Position numbers and translations under genes: made by a program
NCBI RefSeq assembly: GCF_022829635.1
Contig: NZ_JAKSYO010000186.1
Location: forward strand, 1 to 64,000
Length of the DNA: 64,000 nucleotides
Direction: 5' to 3'
Source of the DNA: Methylobacterium sp. E-066
GTDB taxonomy: Bacteria > Pseudomonadota > Alphaproteobacteria > Rhizobiales > Beijerinckiaceae
In this document: in pieces, positions 25,541 to 34,187 of the stretch
Position numbering within the stretch: the first letter of the stretch is position 1
Layout: every line of letters begins with the position of its first letter
Notes under the pieces: model-generated
Database searches by the model: none
What the model was told of the DNA's origin: nothing
What the model saw: only the letters and a program-made list of their open reading frames with translations

Positions 25541-26436
25541 CAGATTATATCCGCGAAAGAGCGCTCCATGCGCTGAAAGAAGATCAGTCCGGTGACCAGC
25601 AGCAGGGATGCGACCGTGACCGAGACGGCGAGCGCGAAAACGTCGGGGCCGGTTCCGCCGAGGATCGCGAACCGGAACGCCTCGATCAGCCCGACCATCG
25701 GGTTGAGCGCGTAGACCCAGCGCACCGAGTCGGGGACGATGCTCGCCGCGTAGACGATCGGCGAGGCGTACATCCAGATCTGGATGAGGAACGGCAGCGT
25801 GTGCTTGACGTCCCGGAAGCGGACGTTGACCGGCCCGAGCCAGAGGCTGACCCCGAGCGCCAGCATCGCGGTGACGGCGAGCGTCGGGATCGCGAAGACG
25901 ATGTGCCAGCTCGGCACCACGCCGTACCAGAGCATCAGCACCAGCATCACCCCGAGAGCGATGGCGAAGTCGACCATCGGCGACACCACGGTGGCAAGCG
26001 GGATCACCAGGCGCGGGAAGTAGATCTTGCGGATGAGCTCCGCCTCGGTGACGAGGCCGGTGGCGCTCCGGCGCACCGACTCGGCGAAGTAGGTCCACAG
26101 GATGATGGCGCTGCCGGCAAACAGTGCGTAGGGCGCCCCGTCGGTGGGGATCTTGGCGAAATGGCCGAAGATGACCGTGAAGATCGCCACCGTGAACAGC
26201 GGCTGGGCGATGGCCCAGCAGGCGCCCAGCGCGGTCTGGCGATAGAGCACCTTCAGGTCGCGCAGGATCAGGACCCACAACAACCCACGATACTGCCAGA
26301 CGCTCGCGGCATCGAAGGCGACGAGCTTATGATCCGGAACAATCTCGGTGACCGGCATCGCGGTCGGTTCTGATCTCGGCCCGGTGAGCCCGTGTTTCGG
26401 CGCATCGAGCGCAAACGCGTCCAAAGAGTCCATCAT
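25540..26436 (-). CDS. wzm: ABC-2 polysaccharide export permease (Wzm/KpsM-like)
   Basis: The membrane subunit of the exporter, about 298 residues from the chosen MMDSLDAF start, with an N-terminal amphipathic helix (YRGLLWVLILRDLKVLYRQ) and six membrane segments. The ABC2-type signature ALNPMVGLIEAFRFAIL lies in the last third. The frame remains open 108 bases further upstream without a ribosome-binding site, so the start is unsure. It is coupled to the ATPase gene by a TGATG overlap. Such permeases flip complete lipid-linked chains across the inner membrane. Confidence 0.9.
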   Translation of the reverse strand: MMDSLDAFALDAPKHGLTGPRSEPTAMPVTEIVPDHKLVAFDAASVWQYRGLLWVLILRDLKVLYRQTALGACWAIAQPLFTVAIFTVIFGHFAKIPTDGAPYALFAGSAIILWTYFAESVRRSATGLVTEAELIRKIYFPRLVIPLATVVSPMVDFAIALGVMLVLMLWYGVVPSWHIVFAIPTLAVTAMLALGVSLWLGPVNVRFRDVKHTLPFLIQIWMYASPIVYAASIVPDSVRWVYALNPMVGLIEAFRFAILGGTGPDVFALAVSVTVASLLLVTGLIFFQRMERSFADII

Positions 26437-26792
26437 TCGAGGCGATCCCGCACGACGATCGGTGCTTGCGGGATCCGCTCGCGGCATCAGGCTGCCGGAT
26501 CGGGGACCCCACCGAGCTGGGCTATCACCGCGGTCGGCCGGCACGAATTACATCTTTCGTCGTACCGCGCCTCCCGACTGAAGAGGTGGTTGTCGTTAAG
26601 CACGGTATTGATTGCTTATGAGCACAGAAGAGACCCCGGGCGCGGGACATCGTCTCTGTCGAGACCGGCTCGGCCGGCCCGGACACGCGTGCCGGGCGTA
26701 CGAGCCGTCCTCACCGAGGCGCTGAGAGTCCTCCGGAACGGGGCCACCGCTGGTCCGGCGAAAGATCGGGCTCGGGTCTCAGGAGAACCGCC
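26437..26792. promoter_or_regulatory. Divergent intergenic region between exporter and glycosyltransferase
   Basis: About 356 bases separating the minus-strand permease from the plus-strand glycosyltransferase. The middle (26590-26640) is less GC-rich than the rest and likely carries promoters for both. No gene or repeat is seen. Confidence 0.45.
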
Positions 26793-27872
26793 ATGAAGGA
26801 CGCTTCGGTCGATGGCTCGGACGGCGCGAGCATCCCGCTCGTGACGATCGCCATGCCGGCCTTGAACGAGGCCCACCACATCGCCGAGGCGATCCGCTCG
26901 GTGATGCCGGCCTCAGGGTCGCTCGCCTGCGAATTGCTGGTGATGGACGGCGGCAGCAGCGACGCCACCTGCGCGATCGTCCGGGCGCTGAGTGCCGAGG
27001 ACCCGCGGATCCAGCTGATCCACAACGCCCGGCGCATCCAGGCCTCGGGCCTCAACCTCGCGGCGCGGCTCGCGCATCCGGGCTCCGCCTATCTCGTGCG
27101 CGCCGATTGCCACGCCGCCTATCCCGAGCACTGGGTGCGGGACCTGGTTCAGGCGATCCGGTTGCGGGAGGCGGTCTCCGTGGTCGTGCCCCTGCGGACC
27201 GTCGGGGTGACGCCGCTGCAGCGGGCCATCGCGGCCGCCCAGAACAGCCGGCTCGGCAATGGCGGGTCGGCGCACCGCCTGGGCGGGATCTCGGGCTACG
27301 TCTCCCACGGCCACCACGCCATCTTCGACCGGCGCGAGTTCCTGCGGGTCGGCGGCTACGACGAGAGCTTTTCGCACAACGAGGACGCCGAGCTCGACCG
27401 CCGGTTCTGCGCGGCCGGCGGCAAGATCTATCTCGCGGCCGATCTCGCCGTGACCTACTTTCCCCGCGCGACCCTGTTCAGCCTGACGCGGCAATACTTC
27501 CTCTATGGCCGCGGCTGCGCCCGGACCCTGGAGAAGCACGCCTGCCTGCCGCGGATGCGCCAGATGCTGCCGCCCCTGGTCCTGCTCTACGGCATCGCCG
27601 CGCTGGCGCTCGTGACGGTCGCGCCGATGCTGCTGCTCCTGCTGGCACTCTACGCGGGCGGCTGCGGCCTGAGCGGCCTCGCTCTGGCGGTGAAGGCGCG
27701 GGAACCGGTGCTGGTCATGAGCGGCCCGGCGGCGATCGCCATGCACCTGTCCTGGGCGGTCGGCTTCCTGTCGCATCGGGGCTATCGCCGGACGCTGCTG
27801 CGGACCGCCCTGCGCCGGAAACCGCCCCTGCTGGGCGTCCCGTCCGGATCGGACCCGGCGAGCGTCAATTGA
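26793..27872 (+). CDS. Membrane-associated glycosyltransferase family 2 (ExoA-like)
   Basis: A 359-residue transferase. The GT-A domain has LVTIAMPALNEAHHI, LLVMDGGSSDAT, RADCHAAYP in the metal-binding position and SHNEDAELDRRFCAAGG. The C-terminal part holds membrane segments at about residues 263-292 (VLLYGIAALALVTVAPMLLLL) and 310-335, as in succinoglycan ExoA, which adds glucose to the lipid-linked repeat unit. AGGAG precedes the ATG. The C-terminal membrane anchor suits action at the inner membrane. Confidence 0.87.
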   Translation: MKDASVDGSDGASIPLVTIAMPALNEAHHIAEAIRSVMPASGSLACELLVMDGGSSDATCAIVRALSAEDPRIQLIHNARRIQASGLNLAARLAHPGSAYLVRADCHAAYPEHWVRDLVQAIRLREAVSVVVPLRTVGVTPLQRAIAAAQNSRLGNGGSAHRLGGISGYVSHGHHAIFDRREFLRVGGYDESFSHNEDAELDRRFCAAGGKIYLAADLAVTYFPRATLFSLTRQYFLYGRGCARTLEKHACLPRMRQMLPPLVLLYGIAALALVTVAPMLLLLLALYAGGCGLSGLALAVKAREPVLVMSGPAAIAMHLSWAVGFLSHRGYRRTLLRTALRRKPPLLGVPSGSDPASVN

Positions 27873-28053
27873 CGGGACGTCCGTGATCGGACCTGTGGAT
27901 CCGGTGTCAGAACCCGGGCGCCGTTCCGCATCCGTCGCCGATTCCTATCCAGGGCTGTAGTCTCGCGCGGCCAAGCCGATTATCGACACGCGCATGTTTC
28001 CGGGCTCCGTGGGGCCCGGACCCCGCATCGTGCCGTGACGGCTTTGGAGTGTT

Positions 28054-29586
28054 GTGACCGTGCCCGACAGGACCCCGCGCCCCGTGATGCTCGTGATCCT
28101 CGACGGCTGGGGACTCCGGGACACGGTCGCCGACAACGCCGTCCTCCAGGCGCGGACCCCCGTCTTCGACGCGCTGATGGCGGAGCGTCCCCGGGCGCGC
28201 CTGATGACCTTCGGGGCCGATGTCGGCCTGCCCGAGGGGCAGATGGGCAATTCCGAGGTCGGCCATCTGAATATCGGTGCCGGCCGGGTGGTCATGCAGG
28301 ACCTGCCGCGCATCGATACCGCGGTCGCGGACGGCTCGCTCGCCACCAACCCGGCGCTCGTCCGGTTCATCGATGCATTGCGGGCGAGCGGCGGGACCTG
28401 CCACCTTGTCGGCCTGCTGTCGCCCGGTGGCGTCCACGCGCACCAGGACCACGCGGTGGCGCTGGCGCGGGTGCTGGTCGAGGCTGGCGTGCCGGTTCGC
28501 CTCCACGCCTTCACGGACGGGCGCGATATGCCGCCGCGCTCCGCAGCCGGCTGCTTGGAGACCGTCGAGGCCGCGCTCCCCGAAGGCGCCCGCATCGCCA
28601 CCGTGTGCGGCCGCTACTACGCGATGGACCGCGACCGGCGCTGGGAGCGGGTCTCGATCGCCTACGACGCGATGATTGCGGCGCGCGGCGCCCCGTTCCC
28701 GAGCGCCCTGGAGGCGATCGCCGCCTCCTATGTGGTCGACCTGTCGGACGAGTTCCTGCGGCCGGCCATCATCGGCGACTATGCCGGCATGAAGGACGGC
28801 GACGGCGTGCTGAGCTTCAACTTCCGCGCCGACCGGACCCGGCAGATCCTCGAAGCCCTGCTCGATCCGGACTTCGCGGGCTTTCCCCGCGCGCGGACGG
28901 TCCGGTTCGCCGCCGCCCTCGGGATCGTCCAGTACAGCGTCGAGATCGATGCCTTCGCCGACACCCTGTTCGGCCCCCTCGACCTGCCGAACGGCCTCGG
29001 CGAGACCGTGGCCCGGGCCGGCCGCACCCAGCTGCGCATGGCCGAGACTGAGAAATATCCCCACGTCACCTACTTCATGAACGGCGGCCGCGAGGCGCCG
29101 TTCGAGGGCCAGGACGCGATCCTGGTGCCCTCGCCGAAGGTGGCAACCTATGACCTGCAGCCGGAGATGTCGGCCGCCGAGCTGACCGACCGCGCCGTCG
29201 AGGCGATCGGCTCCGGACGCTACGATATGATCCTCCTGAACTTTGCCAACCCCGACATGGTCGGCCATACCGGCAGCCTTGCCGCCGCCGTGAAGGCGGT
29301 GGAGACGGTCGATGCCTGCCTCGGCTGGGTGGTCGACGCGATCACGGCGAGCGGTGGGGCGCTCCTCGTCACCGCCGACCACGGCAATTGCGAGATGATG
29401 CGCGACCCGGAGACCGGCGAGCCGCACACCGCCCACACGCTCAACCCGGTTCCGGTGACGCTGGTCGGCGTCGACGGCGTGACGCTCGCCGACGGCCGGC
29501 TGGCCGACGTCGCGCCGACCCTCCTCGACTTGATGGGCCTCGACCAGCCGGCCGAGATGACCGGCAAGTCGCTGATCAGGCGCTGA
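28054..29586 (+). CDS. gpmI: 2,3-bisphosphoglycerate-independent phosphoglycerate mutase
   Basis: Converts 3-phosphoglycerate to 2-phosphoglycerate (EC 5.4.2.12) in glycolysis, gluconeogenesis and serine-cycle carbon flow. The 510-residue protein starts from GTG. VILDGWGLRD carries the first metal-binding aspartate, GQMGNSEVGHLNIGAGR holds the phosphorylated serine S67, and LVTADHGNCEMM supplies C-terminal metal ligands. Length matches the family. It lies alone inside the polysaccharide region and is followed by repeat family D. Confidence 0.95.
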   Translation: MTVPDRTPRPVMLVILDGWGLRDTVADNAVLQARTPVFDALMAERPRARLMTFGADVGLPEGQMGNSEVGHLNIGAGRVVMQDLPRIDTAVADGSLATNPALVRFIDALRASGGTCHLVGLLSPGGVHAHQDHAVALARVLVEAGVPVRLHAFTDGRDMPPRSAAGCLETVEAALPEGARIATVCGRYYAMDRDRRWERVSIAYDAMIAARGAPFPSALEAIAASYVVDLSDEFLRPAIIGDYAGMKDGDGVLSFNFRADRTRQILEALLDPDFAGFPRARTVRFAAALGIVQYSVEIDAFADTLFGPLDLPNGLGETVARAGRTQLRMAETEKYPHVTYFMNGGREAPFEGQDAILVPSPKVATYDLQPEMSAAELTDRAVEAIGSGRYDMILLNFANPDMVGHTGSLAAAVKAVETVDACLGWVVDAITASGGALLVTADHGNCEMMRDPETGEPHTAHTLNPVPVTLVGVDGVTLADGRLADVAPTLLDLMGLDQPAEMTGKSLIRR

Positions 29587-29643
29587 GGGGGGCCACGACA
29601 CAGCGCCTGTCCGGATGCGGGATCGAAGCAACGTCGTCTGAAA

Positions 29644-29689
29644 GCATCGTCCCGAAAGGTGGCTTCGGGCATTCGGAAAGAGACGATGC
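29644..29689. repeat. Palindromic repeat family D, copy 1
   Basis: 46 bases bounded by GCATCGTC and GACGATGC with an internal CCCGAAAG and TTCGGAAAG pair. The second copy is at 40688-40733. It lies about 57 bases after the gpmI stop. Confidence 0.75.
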
Positions 29690-29758
29690 TCTAACGCTTG
29701 CGCCCGCATAAGGGTTATCGCCGAAGCGGCGACCGTTATGGCGCATGATGCGTAGGAC

Positions 29759-31174
29759 ATGATTGCCCGGCACAGCCTGATCTATGTCGGCTCGCGCGGC
29801 TTTGCCGCCGCCCTGAACATGGCCTCCGTGGCGGTGTTCACCCGGCTCGCGCCGGTGGAGAGCTACGGCCTATACCTGTACGTCCTGTCCTGGGCGCTGG
29901 TGCTCTACGGGGCCACCTGCCAGTGGCCGAAATTCGCGTTCTTCGCCCTCTACGACGAGGCGCGCGAGCCGGCGCAGGTCGGCACCGTGGTGCGGATCCT
30001 CGCCGGCACGCTGCTGCTCGCCGGCCTCGGCAGCGCGCTGGCGGCCGGGCTCGGGCTGGTCTCGGGCCCTATGGCGGCGGCGATCCTGGCGTTGGCCTTC
30101 GGCACGACCCTGTTCGAGGGCTCCACCGAGATCGCCCGCACGCGCCTCAAGGCCGGGGCGGTGGCGGCCTCGGTGATGAGCCGGGCCGTGCTGATCCTCG
30201 GCCTGGGCAGCCTGGCGCTGCACCTGTCGGCCGATCCGCTGCACCTCGCTTTTGCCGTGGCCGCCGCCAACGCCCTGGCGGCGCTGCCGGCCGCGATCAC
30301 CATCGCCCCGATGATGCCCGGCCGCGGCAGCCGGGCCGAGGCGCTGCGGCTGTTCGCCTATGGCTGGCCGCTGGTGCTCTCCTTCGGGACGGCGGCGCTC
30401 GCCCAGAGTCTCGACCGGCTGATCATCGCCAAGACGGTGGGGCCCGCGGGGCTCGGCGCCTACGGGGCGCTCGCCGACTTCCTGAAGCAGAGCTTCATCG
30501 TGTTCGGGGAGGCGATCGCCCTGTCGCTGATCTCCATCGCCAAGCGCGAGGCGCGGGTCGGCGGCATCGCGGCCGCCTCCGGGGTGCTGAGCGACGCCGC
30601 CCGGGCCATGACCCTGATCGCCGCCTTCGGAGCCGTGTTCTTCCTGTGCTTCGACGACCTCGTGGTCGCGGTGCTGCTCGGGCCGGATTACCGGGCGGAG
30701 GCGCGGGCGCTCGCCCCGGTGCTGATCCTGGCCAGCATCCTGATGATGTTCCGGGCCTATTATTTCGGGCAGGTGATCTACTTCACCCGCTCCAGCGGGC
30801 TGGAAGCGGCGGCGGCCTTCGCCACCCTGGCGGCGGTGGCGGCGCTGTCCCTGCTGCTGATCCCGAGGCTCGGCGCCTCCGGGGCGGCGCTCGCCTTCGC
30901 GGGCGGGCAGGCGGCGGCCTGCCTGGTGCTGGTGCTCGGCGCCTACCGGGCCGGCACCACGATGCCGGTGCCGCTCGCCGACATGGTCGGGATCGCCGGC
31001 GCCGCCCTGGTCTGCGGCGCGGTGACCGCCGGGATCGGCTTGGTGCCGGGGGGGCTGATGCCCCCCGGTCAGGTCTTGCGGCTGGTCCTGCTGGTGGCCG
31101 GGGCGGGGGCGACCGCATGGCACTACGACGTGCTCGGCTTCGCCGGGGCGATCCGCCACCGGCTGGCGGCCTGA
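29759..31174 (+). CDS. Polysaccharide flippase, MATE/MOP type (Wzx-like)
   Basis: An integral membrane protein of 471 residues with about twelve hydrophobic segments from residue 5 to the end. The N-terminus RHSLIYVGSRGFAAALNMASV and LAPVESYGLYLYVLSWALVLYG resemble Wzx/RfbX flippases that move lipid-linked repeat units across the inner membrane. It directly precedes the CelD-like gene with ten bases between, so the two are probably cotranscribed. A second protein of the same kind is encoded at 56801. Confidence 0.87.
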   Translation: MIARHSLIYVGSRGFAAALNMASVAVFTRLAPVESYGLYLYVLSWALVLYGATCQWPKFAFFALYDEAREPAQVGTVVRILAGTLLLAGLGSALAAGLGLVSGPMAAAILALAFGTTLFEGSTEIARTRLKAGAVAASVMSRAVLILGLGSLALHLSADPLHLAFAVAAANALAALPAAITIAPMMPGRGSRAEALRLFAYGWPLVLSFGTAALAQSLDRLIIAKTVGPAGLGAYGALADFLKQSFIVFGEAIALSLISIAKREARVGGIAAASGVLSDAARAMTLIAAFGAVFFLCFDDLVVAVLLGPDYRAEARALAPVLILASILMMFRAYYFGQVIYFTRSSGLEAAAAFATLAAVAALSLLLIPRLGASGAALAFAGGQAAACLVLVLGAYRAGTTMPVPLADMVGIAGAALVCGAVTAGIGLVPGGLMPPGQVLRLVLLVAGAGATAWHYDVLGFAGAIRHRLAA

Positions 31175-31184
31175 CGGTCGCGCC

Positions 31185-32339
31185 ATGCGAGATGCCGTTA
31201 CCCTCCCTAACGGATCGACGGCGGCGGTTCGGCCCCTCGACCCGGATGCATCCTGGATCCCGGCCTGGCGGGCGCTCGGCGCGGACGCCCATAGCCGCAA
31301 CCCGTTCTACGAAGCCGGCTACGCACTCGCGGCCACAAAGGCTTTTGGCGCGGGCGTGCGGCTGCTGATCATCGCCGACCGGCCCCCCGAGGCGCCGGGC
31401 GCGCGGCTCCTGGCCGCCTGGCCGTTCCGGCTGTCCTGGCGCCGCTGGGGCCTGCCGCTGCCTTTGCTGATGGGCTGGACCCATGGCTACTGCCCGTTCG
31501 GGGCGCCGCTCCTCGGCGGCGCCGACCCGGAGGCCGCGCTCGCCGCCCTGCTCGCCGCGCCGCGGGCGCTCGGCCTGCCGCCGCGGCTGCTCCTACCGAA
31601 CGCGCCCGCGGACGGTGCTTTTGCCGACCTATTGGCCGCGCACGGGGTGCGGCAGGCGGCCTACTGGCCGCACGCGCGCGGCCTGCTCGACGTGACCGAC
31701 CGGTCGGTGCAGGCGCGAAAGACCTATCTCGACCATCTCTCCGGCAAGCGGCGGCGCAAGCTGCGCCTCGCCCGCCAGCGCCTGGAGGCCGCGGGACCGG
31801 TCGCACTCGAGATCCTGGACGCGCCGGCGGCGCTCGATGGCGCCCTGGACGACCACGTCGCCCTGGAGGCGGCGGGCTGGAAGGGCCGGGCCGGCACCGG
31901 CCTGGGGCAGCGGCCCGACGAGGTCGCGTTCCTGCGCGCCGTGCTGGCCGATCTCGGAGCCGAGGGGCGCGTGCGCGTTGCCCGGTTGCGCAGGGACGAC
32001 CGAATCCTGGCCTCCGCAATCCTGCCGCTCACCGGCCCCGAGGCCTGGGTGCTCAAGATCGCCCACGACGAGGCGGATTCGGAGGCCGCCCCCGGGGTAC
32101 AGCTCGTCCACCGCCTGACCGAGGCGGTGCTGGCCGGGGAGGGGATCGACCGGATCGACTCCTGCGCCCCGCCGGATTTCGCCCTCGGCTCCACCTTCTG
32201 GACGGAACGACGGCCGATCGCTCACCTCTTGGTCGAGGCCGGGCGCGACCCGCTGTTCCCGCTGGCCCGAACCCTGGAGCGCGCCCGCGAGCGTGTGGCG
32301 CGGGCACGCCTCACCAACAGAGCCGGGCGATCTGCGTGA
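31185..32339 (+). CDS. CelD/BcsL-family GNAT acyltransferase
   Basis: A 384-residue protein with a GNAT fold in the CelD/FemAB-like arrangement. The central KTYLDHLSGKRRRKLRLARQ, later AAGWKGRAGTGLGQ and the RVARLRRDDRILASAILPL strand are typical. Family members sit in cellulose and exopolysaccharide loci and are thought to acylate sugars or polymer precursors. The C-terminus is Arg-rich and there is no signal peptide. It is probably the last gene of the flippase transcript. Confidence 0.8.
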   Translation: MRDAVTLPNGSTAAVRPLDPDASWIPAWRALGADAHSRNPFYEAGYALAATKAFGAGVRLLIIADRPPEAPGARLLAAWPFRLSWRRWGLPLPLLMGWTHGYCPFGAPLLGGADPEAALAALLAAPRALGLPPRLLLPNAPADGAFADLLAAHGVRQAAYWPHARGLLDVTDRSVQARKTYLDHLSGKRRRKLRLARQRLEAAGPVALEILDAPAALDGALDDHVALEAAGWKGRAGTGLGQRPDEVAFLRAVLADLGAEGRVRVARLRRDDRILASAILPLTGPEAWVLKIAHDEADSEAAPGVQLVHRLTEAVLAGEGIDRIDSCAPPDFALGSTFWTERRPIAHLLVEAGRDPLFPLARTLERARERVARARLTNRAGRSA

Positions 32340-32443
32340 GTCGTTCCGCAGCAGCGGGTCATCGTGTGAGGAAGAGGTGCGCGGGTGGCCAACTGCAAGC
32401 ATCATCACGAATGGCGCAAAAATCGGCGGGGCGACGAAGATCG

Positions 32444-32659
32444 CTGAGAGCCTGTTTGACCGGTCTTTCCCCTTCTCGACCTCATCCTGAGGTGGCGTAG
32501 CGGAGCGGAGACCTCGAAGGAGCCCTCCATCGGGCTGGGCGATCCCTGGAGGGCTCCTTCGAGGCTGCTGCGCAGCACCTCAGGATGAGGGGACGATAGG
32601 GATACACGTCGGTTGGAACCGTCACGCGACTGCGATCACACAGTTAAACAGGCTCTGAG
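32444..32659. mobile_element. MITE-like element with terminal inverted repeats
   Basis: CTGAGAGCCTGTTT at the left end and AAACAGGCTCTGAG at the right end are inverted copies with one mismatch. They enclose a family A palindrome and no coding sequence. No clear target-site duplication is seen directly outside the ends, so mobility is inferred only. Confidence 0.5.
32480..32590. repeat. Interspersed palindromic repeat family A, copy 3
   Basis: The element starts CCTCATCCTGAGGTGGCG and ends GCAGCACCTCAGGATGAGG, with CCTCGAAGGAGCCCTCCA and TGGAGGGCTCCTTCGAGG arms forming a near-perfect hairpin around a short GGGCTGGGCGATCC loop. Confidence 0.85.
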
Positions 32660-32701
32660 AAGCGGCTTTCTTTCTGAGGACTGCGCCTTGCTGGCGTAAT
32701 C

Positions 32702-33070
32702 TTATCGGGACAGCCTCTTGGCAGGTGCCGCGACCGGTGAGCCGAGGGCGCGCAGAACAGCTTCCGGTTCCCGGGCCACCGCGTTCAGCAGCGAGCGGGC
32801 CGCGGGGTCGGGCAATTTCCTGTTCTGCTCCCAGTTCCGCAGGGTCGCCACCGGGATCTGCAGGGCGCGCGCGAACGCCTCCTGCGTCATGCCCAGCCGC
32901 GTGCGCACTTCGGCCGGTGCGAGCACGAGACGCGCCGGCCCGGCGGGCAGATCGGCGAATCCATCCTGGGCCTTGTAGCCGCGGATAGCATCGTCGGTGG
33001 TGGCCGCGAGCTTCTCGACATCGAGATCCGCCTCGCCGGCCATGATGTCCTCTAGGCTCCTGCGCGCCAT
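32702..33070 (-). CDS. brnA: BrnA/HTH-type antitoxin
   Basis: A 122-residue DNA-binding protein that would neutralise the toxin encoded upstream and repress the pair. The C-terminal helix-turn-helix is clear: RTRLGMTQEAFARALQIPVATLRNWEQNRKLPD in an XRE-like arrangement. The N-terminal half, MARRSLEDIMAGEADLDVEK, is acidic and probably binds the toxin. Its start overlaps the toxin gene's 3' end; GGGAA lies eight bases before the chosen ATG, though an ATG at 33085 is also possible. Confidence 0.8.
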   Translation of the reverse strand: MARRSLEDIMAGEADLDVEKLAATTDDAIRGYKAQDGFADLPAGPARLVLAPAEVRTRLGMTQEAFARALQIPVATLRNWEQNRKLPDPAARSLLNAVAREPEAVLRALGSPVAAPAKRLSR

Positions 33071-33333
33071 CTGTGCTGTTCCCATTTTTCGGACGGGCAA
33101 GCAGTGATGATCCAGCGGTAAGGTCCCGTCGCGTCCTCGCGGTCCGTGTAGACGACCGTCCAGTAACGGCGTTCGACGCGGCCGACCGCAATCATGCGGA
33201 TTTCTCCATAATCGTCGCGGTCATCCTCCCACTCAACGGTTCGGCCTGCGAAGATCCGGCTCGGAACGCGGAAGCCGTGGCCGCGCTCGGCGCGGACCTC
33301 CGCTTCCTTCGCATCCGACCAGTCGAAGTCCAT
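33052..33333 (-). CDS. brnT: BrnT-family toxin
   Basis: A 93-residue toxin of the BrnT/DUF497 family, an RNase-like fold that blocks translation. MDFDWSDAKEAEVRAERGHG is the typical opening, followed by GRTVEWEDDRDDYGEIRMIA, RRYWTVVYTDRE and WIITACPSEKWEQHR. The family usually reads IRIISARKA in the last strand; here it is diverged, so activity is not assured. It lies first in a two-gene operon with the antitoxin, the usual order for this class. Confidence 0.8.
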   Translation of the reverse strand: MDFDWSDAKEAEVRAERGHGFRVPSRIFAGRTVEWEDDRDDYGEIRMIAVGRVERRYWTVVYTDREDATGPYRWIITACPSEKWEQHRWRAGA

Positions 33334-33444
33334 GCCGGAATGTACGCCCGGGGCGCAGGACCCGCAACGCGATCACGCCGCGGTCGGACCAGGATAAAAC
33401 CGCGCCCGCTGTCGCCTCCACGGCAAGGACGAACAGGGCACGCC

Positions 33445-33801
33445 TCACCAGCCGAGGCGGGCGATCTGCGTGAGACGCGCCTGCGTCGCCGCCTCGTCAC
33501 GGCCGATGCGCGCGATCAGCTCGGACAGGGCGTAGCAGGTCGCGCAGAAAGGCAGCTGGATCACCGCAACGCCCTCGCTCCGTGCCCGGCCGACCGAGGC
33601 GATCAGGCAGGCGACGACCGGTTCGTCCGCGTGCGTGCCGAGGCAGTCGGCCCGCGGGCTGCCGAACAGCGGACGGTTCGGCCAGGTCAACTGGAGGGTC
33701 GTGCCGCCGCGCCGGTCCGGGGCCGGCGCCAGGGTATAGCTGCGCAGGAATAGCCCGCAGGTCAGCAGGACGAGCCCGGGCAGGATCAGGGCGGCGCGCA
33801 T
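33445..33801 (-). CDS. Hypothetical membrane-anchored or secreted protein
   Basis: A 118-residue protein with an N-terminal hydrophobic segment (ALILPGLVLLTCGLFLRSY) that could be an anchor or signal. The rest, TTLQLTWPNRPLFGSPRAD, then PVVACLIASVGRARSEG and LPFCATCYALSELIARIG, has three to four cysteines. No family is recognised. The start overlaps or abuts the 3' end of the next gene upstream, suggesting a two-gene transcript. An in-frame TTG at 33810 is an alternative start. Confidence 0.55.
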   Translation of the reverse strand: MRAALILPGLVLLTCGLFLRSYTLAPAPDRRGGTTLQLTWPNRPLFGSPRADCLGTHADEPVVACLIASVGRARSEGVAVIQLPFCATCYALSELIARIGRDEAATQARLTQIARLGW

Positions 33802-33806
33802 CGGGC

Positions 33807-34163
33807 TCAATCGCCCTCATCGAAGCGGCTTCGAAAGAACACCTCGCGGCCGGCACCGTCGATCACCCGCACGGCCTGGGCCGGCTCGCCGGAGCGCTGG
33901 GGGACCCGGGCGCGGGCGAACAGGCGCAGGGCCCGCTCCTGGGCGGTCTCCAGGCTGCCGACGCGCACCGAGATCCGCGTCTGAACCTCGTCCGCCTCGT
34001 GGCCGAGGACTTCGATATGGAAGGTCTCGCGCAACGGCACCTGCCTGATCAAGAACGCCGGTCCGGCGCGGATGGGGGCTGAGCCCGGGTTGGATGGCGA
34101 CCTCGGAGCCAAGTCCAATTGCAACGCGATCGCGGGCGGCTCTAAGAGGGGCGCTCCCGACAT
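33807..34163 (-). CDS. Hypothetical protein
   Basis: A frame of 118 codons whose C-terminal 80 residues look protein-like (RETFHIEVLGHEADEVQTRI, VGSLETAQERALRLFARARV, AVRVIDGAGREVFFRSRFDE), with a beta-strand pattern. The first 37 residues are Pro-rich and may be untranslated; a TTG near 34050 is a possible start. It lies directly upstream of the previous gene on the same strand. The function is unknown. Confidence 0.5.
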   Translation of the reverse strand: MSGAPLLEPPAIALQLDLAPRSPSNPGSAPIRAGPAFLIRQVPLRETFHIEVLGHEADEVQTRISVRVGSLETAQERALRLFARARVPQRSGEPAQAVRVIDGAGREVFFRSRFDEGD

Positions 34164-34187
34164 AGGGGAGATTGTTCGAGGAGTCCC

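Larger units (their letters stand above)
32340..32701. other. Intergenic region holding a MITE-like element
   Basis: No gene is seen. Most of the gap is a 216-base element with 14-base inverted ends (32444-32659) that contains repeat family A copy 3. Confidence 0.6.

Noticed and set aside
27907..29760. A 617-codon minus-strand frame opposite gpmI
   Set aside because: gpmI is unmistakable on the plus strand; the frame exists only because high GC removes stops.
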